A stretch of DNA of 64,000 nt, from positions 5,890,001 to 5,954,000 of the forward strand of contig CBDCVZ010000010.1 in NCBI GenBank assembly GCA_965223215.1. The letters are read 5' to 3'. Numbering within the stretch: the first letter of the stretch is position 1; every line of letters starts with the position of its first letter. The notes below the pieces were generated by a model, which saw nothing but the letters and a program-made list of their open reading frames with translations, had not been told where the DNA came from and did no database searches. Below are positions 1 to 8,189 of this stretch, piece after piece. The position numbers and the translations under genes are program-made. Source of the DNA: JABDMH01 sp965223215 (lineage in GTDB: Bacteria; Bacteroidota; Bacteroidia; Chitinophagales; Saprospiraceae).

Positions 1-2916
1 GGAGCCGAAGTTGGTTCCATTTCCATGCTTAAGCCGAAGTTTAATGAGGGTGTACTCGATTTGGAAAAATCAGATGTCACCATCTATGATTCCGCCCATG
101 GCCTTCCCCAAACACCATATGGATTCTTCAATCTGGATGGTGATTTGCAATTTATTAGCGAAGATGTCATTTACGGTTTTGATTCCGAAAAGCAACAATT
201 CTATCAAACCACCCCATTCTATCAAGAGTTTTTTGCGCCAAATGCACCGGCCTATGCACAACCCGTGAAAGATCCTTTTGGACGTACCTGGTTTGGACCC
301 GGCAATGGTGTGGTCATTAGCTCAAAATCTGCGGAAGGTACACGCAGCATGATTTATGATTTGTTTCAAGAGATTAAAAATTTTCCAGTTTGGGGCATTG
401 CCATCGATGAGTCAAGTACCCGTGATCATACCATTGCCTGGCTAACGGGTTCAGAAGGAATGATTCGATATGAAGGAGACTTAAAAAGTAAGGCGCTACC
501 AGAATTTCACGTGGGAATTAGAACATTTCAGATCAACGAAGACTCGCTGCTCTTTGGTGGTGCTGGTGCAGCGCCAGATCATATTACGATCAATGCGGAT
601 GATAACACCGTAAGCATCAGTTACGCATCTCCTTTCTTTATTAATGAAAATGAGATGGAGTTTCAAACTCAACTGGTCGGTTTGGAAAAGAATTGGTCGT
701 CCTGGTCGAAGCAAAATAGCAGGGAATACTTAAACCTTCGCCCCGGCTCCTATGAGTTTAAAGTGAAGGCCCGGAACATTTATGGCACAGTAAGTGATAC
801 CGCAACCATGAGTTTTTCAATTAGGCCACCGTGGTACCAAACCTGGTGGGCCTATCTGCTCTATGCCCTGGGCGCTGCCTTGATGGTCTATCTAATTGTC
901 CGCAATCGCACCCGAAGTCTGCTCAAGCAGCAAAGAATCTTAGAAGACACGGTAAGAGAGAGAACACAGGAAGTTGAGCAGCGACTGGATGAGCTCGCAA
1001 CGGTGAATAGAGTGAGTCAGGCGCTTACCGAAAAGCTGGAGTTCAATGAACTCGTTCAATTGGTGGGAGACCAAATTAAACAGCTGTTTCAGTCAAACAT
1101 CTGCTATGTCGCGATTTATGATCCGCAGACGGCGATGATTAATTTTCCCTACCAAGATGGTGATTCGATGGAGCCGTTGGTTTTTGGGGAGGGGCTTACG
1201 TCCAAGATTATTCAGACGGGAGAACCGCTATTAATAAACCGGGATATCAGTAAAGAATATGATGAACTCGGGATCAAGCGGGTTGGAAAAAATGCCGCAT
1301 CTTATCTTGGAGTACCCATACCCGTTGAGGATAAATATATTGGTGTATTGAGTGTTCAGAGCACTGAAAAAGAAAATCGATTTAATGCCAACGACAAGCG
1401 TTTGCTCACCACCATCGCACAAAATGTCGGAAGCGCCCTACACAACGCTGAATTGTACGAGGAGGCCAAAAAAGCGAGGGCTCAAGCCGAAGATGCCAAT
1501 GAGGCCAAAAGCGCTTTTCTTTCGACGGTGAGTCATGAGCTTCGCACACCATTGACTTCTGTCTTGGGCTTCGCCAAAATCATCAGGAAAAGGCTGGAGG
1601 ACAAGATATTTCCCAATGTCAAGATCGAGGATCAGAAAATTAAGCGAACCATGAAACAGGTGAGTGAAAATCTGGAAGTAGTCGTTTCCGAAGGAGAGCG
1701 ACTCACCACCTTGATCAATGACGTCCTGGATTTGGCGAAAATCGAGTCTGGCCGCATGGAGTGGCAATTGAAACCCACCTTTCTCCAAGATGTGATTAGT
1801 AGGGCCATTTCAGCAACCGCCTCTCTTTTTGAGACTAAAGAATTATCGCTGGTTAAGAGTGTCCCGACCGACTTACCAGTCGTCAATGCAGATTCAGATA
1901 AATTAATTCAGGTGGTCATCAATTTACTGTCCAACGCGGTCAAGTTTACCGACAAGGGCAAAGTGACTGTTGAGGCCTATCAAGATGGCGGCCAGATCAT
2001 AGTGGAGGTGCAAGACACGGGCATTGGCGTTGCTGAAGAGGATAAGCACAAAGTATTCGAGCGCTTCAGACAGGCCGGCGATACTCTAACCGATAAACCA
2101 CAGGGTACGGGTCTGGGCCTCCCCATTTGCCGGGAGATCATTGAGCATCACGGCGGCATTATCTGGATGAAAAGTGAAATAGGGGTCGGCAGTACCTTCT
2201 TCTTCTCCATTCCGATTTTAGGAGATCCTGAGGCAGCACAGCCCCTCCAATTGGACCGCATTGTCAAAAGTCTTAAGAAGCAAATTAAGCATTCGGCAGT
2301 TCCCACAAATAATACCCAGACCATTTTGGTGGTCGACGACGATACACCCATCCGTTCTCTACTCCGCCAAGAATTATCCGATGCCGGGTATGCGGTGAGG
2401 GAAGCGGCGAATGGCAAAGCAGCACTTGATATGGTTAGGGTTCAAAAACCGGATTTGATTTTACTGGATGTTATGATGCCCGAGATCAATGGATTTGATG
2501 TAGCTGCCGTTTTGAAGAACGATCCAGAAACGATGGACATCCCCATTATTATTTTATCTATCGTGCAAGATAAAGAAAGGGGTCTACGCATTGGGGTGGA
2601 TCGATATTTGACCAAACCGATCAATACAGAAAAACTTTTTCAGGAAGTGGATGCTCTGTTGGAACAAGGTGTATCCAAAAAGAGAGTTTTAGTGGTTGAT
2701 GAAGACGCATCAACGGTTAATACCCTTTCTGAGGTCTTAAGTGCAAGGGGGTATAAGGTGCTCGAAGCAAACGGTGATGACCTCATTGAAACGGCGATTA
2801 AAAGTCAACCCGATATCATCATGCTAAATTCTGTAATCCAAGGCAACAAAGAGATCGTGAAAACCTTGAAATTTGAGAAAGGTTTGGAGAACGTACTCTT
2901 TTTTGTCTACCAGTGA
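1..2916 (+). CDS. Y_Y_Y hybrid sensor histidine kinase with two receiver domains (5' partial)
   Basis: The frame is open to base 1, so the start lies outside the window; the ATG at 25 is internal. In order: the end of a periplasmic sensor, a Y_Y_Y domain (about nt 590-825), one membrane helix (about 840-900), a coiled coil, a GAF domain (about 1020-1455), HisKA with motif SHELRTP (His codon 1534-1536), HATPase with NLLSNAVKFT, DTGIGV and GTGLGLP, then two receiver domains. The first receiver is intact (DDD acidic pocket, phospho-Asp codon 2467-2469, TKP lysine). The second (about 2686-2913) has Asn (codon 2827-2829) where the phospho-Asp should be and ends before the conserved Lys, so it is probably a non-phosphorylated pseudo-receiver. 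The protein should sense an extracellular or GAF-bound signal and relay phosphate. It is followed by a receiver and a cyclase on the same strand, so a phosphorelay to cyclic-nucleotide output is a reasonable inference. Confidence 0.93.
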   Translation, partial: GAEVGSISMLKPKFNEGVLDLEKSDVTIYDSAHGLPQTPYGFFNLDGDLQFISEDVIYGFDSEKQQFYQTTPFYQEFFAPNAPAYAQPVKDPFGRTWFGPGNGVVISSKSAEGTRSMIYDLFQEIKNFPVWGIAIDESSTRDHTIAWLTGSEGMIRYEGDLKSKALPEFHVGIRTFQINEDSLLFGGAGAAPDHITINADDNTVSISYASPFFINENEMEFQTQLVGLEKNWSSWSKQNSREYLNLRPGSYEFKVKARNIYGTVSDTATMSFSIRPPWYQTWWAYLLYALGAALMVYLIVRNRTRSLLKQQRILEDTVRERTQEVEQRLDELATVNRVSQALTEKLEFNELVQLVGDQIKQLFQSNICYVAIYDPQTAMINFPYQDGDSMEPLVFGEGLTSKIIQTGEPLLINRDISKEYDELGIKRVGKNAASYLGVPIPVEDKYIGVLSVQSTEKENRFNANDKRLLTTIAQNVGSALHNAELYEEAKKARAQAEDANEAKSAFLSTVSHELRTPLTSVLGFAKIIRKRLEDKIFPNVKIEDQKIKRTMKQVSENLEVVVSEGERLTTLINDVLDLAKIESGRMEWQLKPTFLQDVISRAISATASLFETKELSLVKSVPTDLPVVNADSDKLIQVVINLLSNAVKFTDKGKVTVEAYQDGGQIIVEVQDTGIGVAEEDKHKVFERFRQAGDTLTDKPQGTGLGLPICREIIEHHGGIIWMKSEIGVGSTFFFSIPILGDPEAAQPLQLDRIVKSLKKQIKHSAVPTNNTQTILVVDDDTPIRSLLRQELSDAGYAVREAANGKAALDMVRVQKPDLILLDVMMPEINGFDVAAVLKNDPETMDIPIIILSIVQDKERGLRIGVDRYLTKPINTEKLFQEVDALLEQGVSKKRVLVVDEDASTVNTLSEVLSARGYKVLEANGDDLIETAIKSQPDIIMLNSVIQGNKEIVKTLKFEKGLENVLFFVYQ

Positions 2917-2962
2917 TTGAGATTTTTTACCATTAAACGATACTTAAAACCAAAATATAGGA

Positions 2963-3343
2963 ATGAATCAGAAATTATTAATTGTGGATGATGAGGCACA
3001 CATTAGAATGCTGATCGAACAAACGTTAGAGGATTTAGAAGACGAAGGCGTAGAATTATTATTCGCCGAGAATGGCGAGGAGGCCTTGGGTATCATTCAA
3101 GAACAACGACCCAATTTAGTGTTTCTAGATGTCATGATGCCCAAAATGAATGGCATGGAAGTATGTAGACAGGTAAAGAAAGAACTCGCTATTGATGACG
3201 TTTATATTATTTTACTAACCGCCAAAGGACAGGAAGTCGATCGACAAAAGGGAATGGAGATGGGAGCCGATCAGTATATGACGAAGCCATTTGATCCGGA
3301 AGAAATGCTGACTGTTGCGGAGGGTGTTTTGAAATTAAGCTAG
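2963..3343 (+). CDS. Single-domain response regulator (REC only)
   Basis: This 126-residue protein is a bare receiver domain with the acidic pair D9-D10, phospho-acceptor D56 (motif FLDVMMP), a T at LLTAK and K108 in MTKPF. It has no output domain, so it works either as a phosphate shuttle (CheY or Spo0F style) or by protein-protein contact. It lies 46 bp after the hybrid kinase and 12 bp before the cyclase, so all three genes are probably co-transcribed. The likely partners are the upstream kinase as phosphodonor and the downstream cyclase as target; this is inferred from position only. Confidence 0.93.
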   Translation: MNQKLLIVDDEAHIRMLIEQTLEDLEDEGVELLFAENGEEALGIIQEQRPNLVFLDVMMPKMNGMEVCRQVKKELAIDDVYIILLTAKGQEVDRQKGMEMGADQYMTKPFDPEEMLTVAEGVLKLS

Positions 3344-3355
3344 GTTTTCCTTAGA

Positions 3356-5035
3356 ATGCCACATCGATCACTAAAGCAGATATTGGTAAAGGATCAATCA
3401 GCTATTGCGGCGATTCATGGCCTTGCGGAGCAATTGGGTACCAAGATATTCATTCAAAGCACCGATCATAAACTTACCCTGGGTGAACAACTCATCGATC
3501 CTTCCTTCCAGGCCGACTTATTAATTTCCGCAGATCGGGTTGCCACCTTTTGTGCGGACCAGAAGGCAGGGGGTGAACAGTTGCTCGCGATCATCAATCT
3601 CCTTCTAAAAAAAGAATTGGAAAAGAAGCAAATCGGAGCCGAGGTTTTAAGCCTCTATCGAGAAATAAATATGATCTATGATTTTTCTGAGAAAATCTCA
3701 GAAAAAATTGATACCTCCTCAATTGCCAAAATTGCCTTGGAAGAGGCCAGTCAGATCATACGTTGCACCGATGGATCCTTCCTAATTTATGATGCCATCG
3801 GCGACCGGATTTCCGAAGTGTCTGGTTTTGGCAAACACCGCACCGCGCCAGGTCATATCGATCGATCGAATGCCTTGTTGAAGTCGCTCATTACCAAGGG
3901 CACCTCCGCCATTGTACCCGAGGAAATCTTGAGGAAGTATCAGAGCTTGACCCATTTAAAAAGTTTAATGTATGCCCCACTCAAGGTAAAACACCGCAAT
4001 TTGGGTTTGATAATGTTGGGTCAAAATTCAGATAAAGAGTTCACTGCGGCGGAGCTTAAATTGCTGACTACGATCGCCCTGCAATCGGCCTCCGCCATTG
4101 AAAGTGCAACGCTTTATGAAGAGGGTTTGAGGGCGGCACAAGAAAGAGAAGATGCGATCCGAAAAATACATCAGGTCAGTACCAAATTTGTTCCCTTCGA
4201 ATTTATTCGCTCCCTGGGTAAAACGAATTTAACCCAGGTAAATCTCGGTGATCAGGTCGAACGTGAAGTGACGGTGCTCTTCGCCGACATTCGTGAATTT
4301 ACCAGCCTTTCTGAAGACCTGAGCCCGGCTGAAAATTTCCTCTTTGTCAACGGGTTTAATAAACGAATGGGGCCCATCATTCGCAGAAACCATGGGTTTA
4401 TTAATCAATATCTGGGTGATGGTTTTATGGCCATTTTCCCGGACGGATCTCAAAACGCGTTGCTGGCCTCGGTAGAGATGCATAAGGCCCTCGGAGATTA
4501 CAACCAGGAGCGGTCGGGTAAGGGTCGCAGTCCGATCCGGATTGGCATCGGTATGCAAATGGGTCGGCTGATCATGGGTATCACCGGCGACAATGAGCGC
4601 ATGGATGCCGCCATTATTTCTGATACCGTAAATACGGCTGCGCGGATCGAGAGTTTGTCTAAGCATTATGGAACCTCCATTCTCCTAACTGAAGATTGTC
4701 TGCAACAATTAGATCAGGATGATGCCTTCGATTTTAGATACCTCGGCCTGGTGCAGATCAAGGGCAAGCAAACCCCCCTGAAAATTTTTGAATGCATCAA
4801 TGGTGATAGTGAAGATTTGTACCGCCATAAGATTGAAACCATGCCTGTTTTCGATGCGGGTATGGATCAATTTTTTGCAAAGGAATTTGCCATGGCAGCA
4901 GTCACCTTCCAACAAATTGTCAAAAAACACAAAGACGACACCACGGCTAAATTACTCCTCAATCGTGCCGCCCATTTAATCACGCAAGAAGTCGGAGACG
5001 ACTGGCAGGGGATTGAAATGATGCAACGGAAGTAG
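3356..5035 (+). CDS. GAF-domain class III adenylate/guanylate cyclase
   Basis: 559 residues: an N-terminal region of unclear fold (1-100), a GAF domain (about 105-255), a short helical linker, a class III cyclase catalytic domain (about 303-485) and a C-terminal helical tail. The two metal-binding aspartates are present (D311 in LFADIREFT, D355 in LGDGFMA), as are the transition-state residues N426 and R430 (DTVNTAAR). The residues that read the purine are atypical: Q351 stands where most adenylyl cyclases have Lys (NQYLGD), and A419 where Thr or Asp is usual. Turnover is therefore likely, but ATP versus GTP preference cannot be called. It starts 12 bp after the receiver gene. The product is soluble, with no signal peptide or membrane helix. 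Confidence 0.92.
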   Translation: MPHRSLKQILVKDQSAIAAIHGLAEQLGTKIFIQSTDHKLTLGEQLIDPSFQADLLISADRVATFCADQKAGGEQLLAIINLLLKKELEKKQIGAEVLSLYREINMIYDFSEKISEKIDTSSIAKIALEEASQIIRCTDGSFLIYDAIGDRISEVSGFGKHRTAPGHIDRSNALLKSLITKGTSAIVPEEILRKYQSLTHLKSLMYAPLKVKHRNLGLIMLGQNSDKEFTAAELKLLTTIALQSASAIESATLYEEGLRAAQEREDAIRKIHQVSTKFVPFEFIRSLGKTNLTQVNLGDQVEREVTVLFADIREFTSLSEDLSPAENFLFVNGFNKRMGPIIRRNHGFINQYLGDGFMAIFPDGSQNALLASVEMHKALGDYNQERSGKGRSPIRIGIGMQMGRLIMGITGDNERMDAAIISDTVNTAARIESLSKHYGTSILLTEDCLQQLDQDDAFDFRYLGLVQIKGKQTPLKIFECINGDSEDLYRHKIETMPVFDAGMDQFFAKEFAMAAVTFQQIVKKHKDDTTAKLLLNRAAHLITQEVGDDWQGIEMMQRK

Positions 5036-5301
5036 GGAAGGGTGGTGCAGTCATGGGGTAATTACCACTCAATGGAGTGAACATGCTAGTCAATTCCAAA
5101 TACTTGATTGCCTACTCCCAAACTTGATTTCAGATGTTGTATTCTGGCGGGATAATCAGCAGGCTAGAGGAGAAGCTCTGATGGTTGGATTACTTTATTA
5201 TTGTTTTGGGAGCTAAATATCTTGTCACCATTTTCATGACTCGGTTATATAAAATAAGGTAAGGATGCCAATCCAATTAGTGTTTTAAAAGAATAATTAG
5301 T

Positions 5302-5517
5302 TTGAAAAGCAAGTCACAACGCAATTTGATACGAGTGGCTTTGAAGCAGATTGACCCCGAATGCTTTCAACTGTTATACGAATTCTGGATCAACGATCGC
5401 AATATCGAGGAAATTGCGATTGCCATGGGCAAGACGACAGATGAAATGAGAGATCAGCACCAAAAATGTCGCGAGCGATTCATACAACTTATAAAGCATG
5501 ATGAAAACATCACATAG
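5302..5517 (+). CDS. Miniature sigma-70 region 4-like protein
   Basis: A 71-residue ORF from a TTG start that matches only the C-terminal part (region 4 HTH) of the sigma factor at 5772: IDPECFQLLYEFWI here against IDSPCFAILYRYWI there, then similar HTH and KCRERF/RCRRKL tails. An in-frame TAG at 5278-5280 shows that region 2 is not simply attached upstream. Without region 2 it cannot bind core polymerase like a normal sigma factor; it may be a DNA-binding or decoy fragment, or a relic of gene duplication. It overlaps the next ORF by 20 nt, which suggests coupled translation. Whether it is expressed is unknown. Confidence 0.55.
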   Translation: MKSKSQRNLIRVALKQIDPECFQLLYEFWINDRNIEEIAIAMGKTTDEMRDQHQKCRERFIQLIKHDENIT

Positions 5518-5686
5518 AACAAGGGAATCGTACCTATTGTTGATTAGGGCCTATCTCAAAAATCGTATGAATGAGGTCGAGAAGAGAGATTTTGAAGATC
5601 AACTCGCCAGAGACCCGGAACTACAACTTGACCTTAGGATTTTTAGCACAGTGATACAAGCTTTGAAAGGTAGCGATCCTGTTTAA
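5498..5686 (+). CDS. Miniature anti-sigma-like N-terminal domain protein
   Basis: 62 residues (start ATG 5498, or 5501), overlapping the preceding mini-sigma ORF. It resembles the cytoplasmic N-terminus of the anti-sigma protein at 6384: AYLKNRMNEVEKRDFEDQLA against RYVQGKMDAEQRAAFEDMLR. It stops before any membrane helix, so it would be a soluble anti-sigma domain. The pair 5302/5498 thus copies, in shortened form, the pair 5772/6384. This could be a functional titration module or degenerating duplicates. Confidence 0.5.
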   Translation: MMKTSHRTRESYLLLIRAYLKNRMNEVEKRDFEDQLARDPELQLDLRIFSTVIQALKGSDPV

Positions 5687-5771
5687 AGCCTGACCTAATA
5701 TTGCTTGAGCCGAGTAAGAAGTTAGCCATTGCTATGCAAGTGTAATTTGTATATTTATCCTGGTTGCGGCA

Positions 5772-6371
5772 TTGGCTATTATGACTCCAAGGAAAGATTC
5801 GGATGAGTACATCATCCAGAAAATACGGGCTGGTAATAACAGGGATGAACATGAGATTGTCTCATTGCTGATGAGATCATATCGCGGATTGGTACATACC
5901 ATTGTACTTCGACCAGGTCTAGGCACAGCACAAGATGTACAAGATGTTTTAAATGATGCGATCTCAGATCTGCTAAATCAGGTCAAATCAGAAACATTCC
6001 AGCTACAGAATACAAGATTAAGTACCTTTTTTTATGCCTTAGCGAGAAATCGATGGCTAAATGTACTCCGTAGCAGAGCGAAACAGGTTTCCACCACGAC
6101 GATTCCGGCTAATCGAGATTTTAACGGTCAACATGCAAATCCTGTATTGCGCGAGATCATTGCAGAGGAACAAAGAATTGCAGTCCATCAGGCGCTTCAG
6201 AAAATAGATAGCCCATGCTTTGCCATCCTTTATAGATATTGGATCAAGGATATGAAGTTGAAAGACATTGCAGCTGAAATGGGCATTACCGAAGGCGCGG
6301 TTAAGAAAAGGCACGAACGATGCCGACGAAAGCTCAAAGCCTTTCTGCAGAAGGATCCTCGAAAATATTAA
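5772..6371 (+). CDS. ECF-like RNA polymerase sigma factor
   Basis: About 199 residues. The frame can start at TTG 5772 or ATG 5781; the ATG (MTPRKDSDEY) is more natural. Region 2-like helices occupy about residues 20-100 (YALARNRWLNVLRS is typical of region 2.3-2.4) and a region 4 HTH lies at about 145-195 (KDIAAEMGITEGAVKKRHER). It directs RNA polymerase to a small regulon. The gene for its presumed anti-sigma partner starts 13 bp downstream, the usual arrangement for ECF systems that sense envelope signals. Target promoters cannot be told from sequence. Confidence 0.9.
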   Translation: MAIMTPRKDSDEYIIQKIRAGNNRDEHEIVSLLMRSYRGLVHTIVLRPGLGTAQDVQDVLNDAISDLLNQVKSETFQLQNTRLSTFFYALARNRWLNVLRSRAKQVSTTTIPANRDFNGQHANPVLREIIAEEQRIAVHQALQKIDSPCFAILYRYWIKDMKLKDIAAEMGITEGAVKKRHERCRRKLKAFLQKDPRKY

Positions 6372-6383
6372 CCGTTTAAGCAC

Positions 6384-8180
6384 GTGATCAGTTTCGAAGA
6401 CATTATTGAAGATGCTAAGCGCTATGTTCAGGGCAAAATGGATGCTGAACAAAGGGCAGCTTTTGAAGATATGCTGAGAGAGAATCCGGGATTAAAGTCA
6501 GAAGTCGAGCTGATGAAAAACATGGTTAATGTAATGTTGGAGCTTCCAGCAGAAGAAATTAATCACCGAATGAATGACTTAGGTGATGGCCCGAAAATGT
6601 CGGGGGGTTTCTTAAGGAGAAAGTATTGGATCCTTGCAGTTGGTTTGACCTTGATAGTCATTGCGATGATGATTTTAAACAAGGATCGACATTTTGTTAA
6701 ATCCGTTAATGTACTTGATCAACCGGGACCCGAACACGGGTTATCTACTTTTAGTGGACAGGAAAGATCAGGATTGCGCGCCAACACAAGCTCGGATTTA
6801 GCACTTGGGCCACATGGTAATCTGTTCATATCTGGTAATTTTTATAGACAGATTGAAATTGGAGAATTTGTTCTCAGGGGAGATACTAGCAGTCTTGATT
6901 TCTTTGTGGCGCAACTCACTCCGGACCTTCATGTTGAATGGGCCAAGGCATTTGGAGGTAGTGGGCATGATTATGCCAGGAGCATCGCGGTCGATAGTTT
7001 TGGTTCTGTCATTTTTTCAGGAAATTTGGGAGATACAACTTTCTTCAATGATGTGATGGTTGTACCTAAGAGTGATCGCGTTAGGGGACACGCTCGCGAT
7101 CTTTTTATTGCTAAGATGAATGCTGACCAATCCATTGCATGGGTACAACATGAAGGCGGCCGGATCCGACCTTATGTGAGCTCTGGGGGTGGAGGAATCA
7201 GTGATCTCAGCGTTGATTCAGATGGTCATATTTACGGTGTAGGCCGTTTTTCGAACCCTACAATTTGGGGTTATTCATTAGAGACTACTAAGGGTGCAAA
7301 TTCCTTTGTTTTCAAATTTGACTCTTCAGGAGTTATCCAATGGCTGAAACCGTTAATTGGCGAGTATGGAGTTTTAGCTCATACTCTTGCCATATCTGAT
7401 ACGGCCATAATCGTAGCGGGCTCGTTTGGTCATCCAGCGTATGGCGGAGATATTATTTGGAATGAAACACCATTACCTTCGTTTGGCGGAGAAGATATGT
7501 TTCTCGCCCAGTTTGATCAAGAAGGTAAAATGAGATGGATCAGTCAAGCTGGTTCCGAATTAACTAGTAAAAGCGGTGTTGGTGAAGCAATTACTGCTGT
7601 CGCTGCAGACCGTAGTCGCAATCTAATTGTGGCAGGCGGCTACTTTGCAGGCAAAACGCTCCTTGATTCCTTTCAAGTAAATGCGAGAAAGGACCGAGAT
7701 ATATTTATCTCCAAAGTAGATCAAGGAGGGAATTTTCTGTGGGTAGAATCCGCAGGGGGAGGAGTGGGACCCAATGACGGGACCATTAATTCAGCTTTCG
7801 ATGCAGTGACATCCGTTGCGGTTGATCCAGCTGGCAATATCTACGCATGTGGCTTCTTTTCAGATTCATCTTACTTTGATGGTCAGATCAAGCAGAGCAA
7901 GGGAATGCATGATCTATTTGTAGCGAAATTTGATCATTCTGGATCACTGCTGTGGTTCAAACAAATGGGCGGAGATAATCCGGAATATAATAGTGATTTT
8001 GCTCAGAAGATGGTAGTGACGAAAGAAGGAGTTTGCTATGTCACCGGATATTTTTCAGGGACACTGGCTATTGATAACTTCTTTCTTGAATCAGCTGGGA
8101 CACTCGATATTTTTATTCTTGCTCTCGAGTCCGACGGCAACATCCGAAACTTCGACCAGGTTCTGTTTGCACAATTGTGA
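6384..8180 (+). CDS. Anti-sigma-like membrane protein with SBBP-type beta-propeller outer domain
   Basis: 598 residues from a GTG start 13 bp after the sigma gene. The N-terminal ~65 residues form a small acidic helical domain resembling zinc-less anti-sigma domains. One membrane helix follows (about 77-93, YWILAVGLTLIVIAMMIL), then about 480 residues of repeats with the rhythm 'SIAVDS.G.V...G', 'FVAQLTPDL...W' and 'FVAKFDHSGSLLW', typical of SBBP beta-propeller repeats. The topology suggests a sigma factor held inside the cell and a propeller outside that senses ligand or partner. A ligand-binding lipoprotein gene starts 9 bp downstream. Confidence 0.85.
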   Translation: MISFEDIIEDAKRYVQGKMDAEQRAAFEDMLRENPGLKSEVELMKNMVNVMLELPAEEINHRMNDLGDGPKMSGGFLRRKYWILAVGLTLIVIAMMILNKDRHFVKSVNVLDQPGPEHGLSTFSGQERSGLRANTSSDLALGPHGNLFISGNFYRQIEIGEFVLRGDTSSLDFFVAQLTPDLHVEWAKAFGGSGHDYARSIAVDSFGSVIFSGNLGDTTFFNDVMVVPKSDRVRGHARDLFIAKMNADQSIAWVQHEGGRIRPYVSSGGGGISDLSVDSDGHIYGVGRFSNPTIWGYSLETTKGANSFVFKFDSSGVIQWLKPLIGEYGVLAHTLAISDTAIIVAGSFGHPAYGGDIIWNETPLPSFGGEDMFLAQFDQEGKMRWISQAGSELTSKSGVGEAITAVAADRSRNLIVAGGYFAGKTLLDSFQVNARKDRDIFISKVDQGGNFLWVESAGGGVGPNDGTINSAFDAVTSVAVDPAGNIYACGFFSDSSYFDGQIKQSKGMHDLFVAKFDHSGSLLWFKQMGGDNPEYNSDFAQKMVVTKEGVCYVTGYFSGTLAIDNFFLESAGTLDIFILALESDGNIRNFDQVLFAQL

Positions 8181-8189
8181 ATTTAGGGA

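Noticed and set aside
4229..4666. Antisense ORF inside the cyclase gene
   Set aside because: Shadow frame; no start signal or recognisable family, while the plus strand has clear catalytic motifs.
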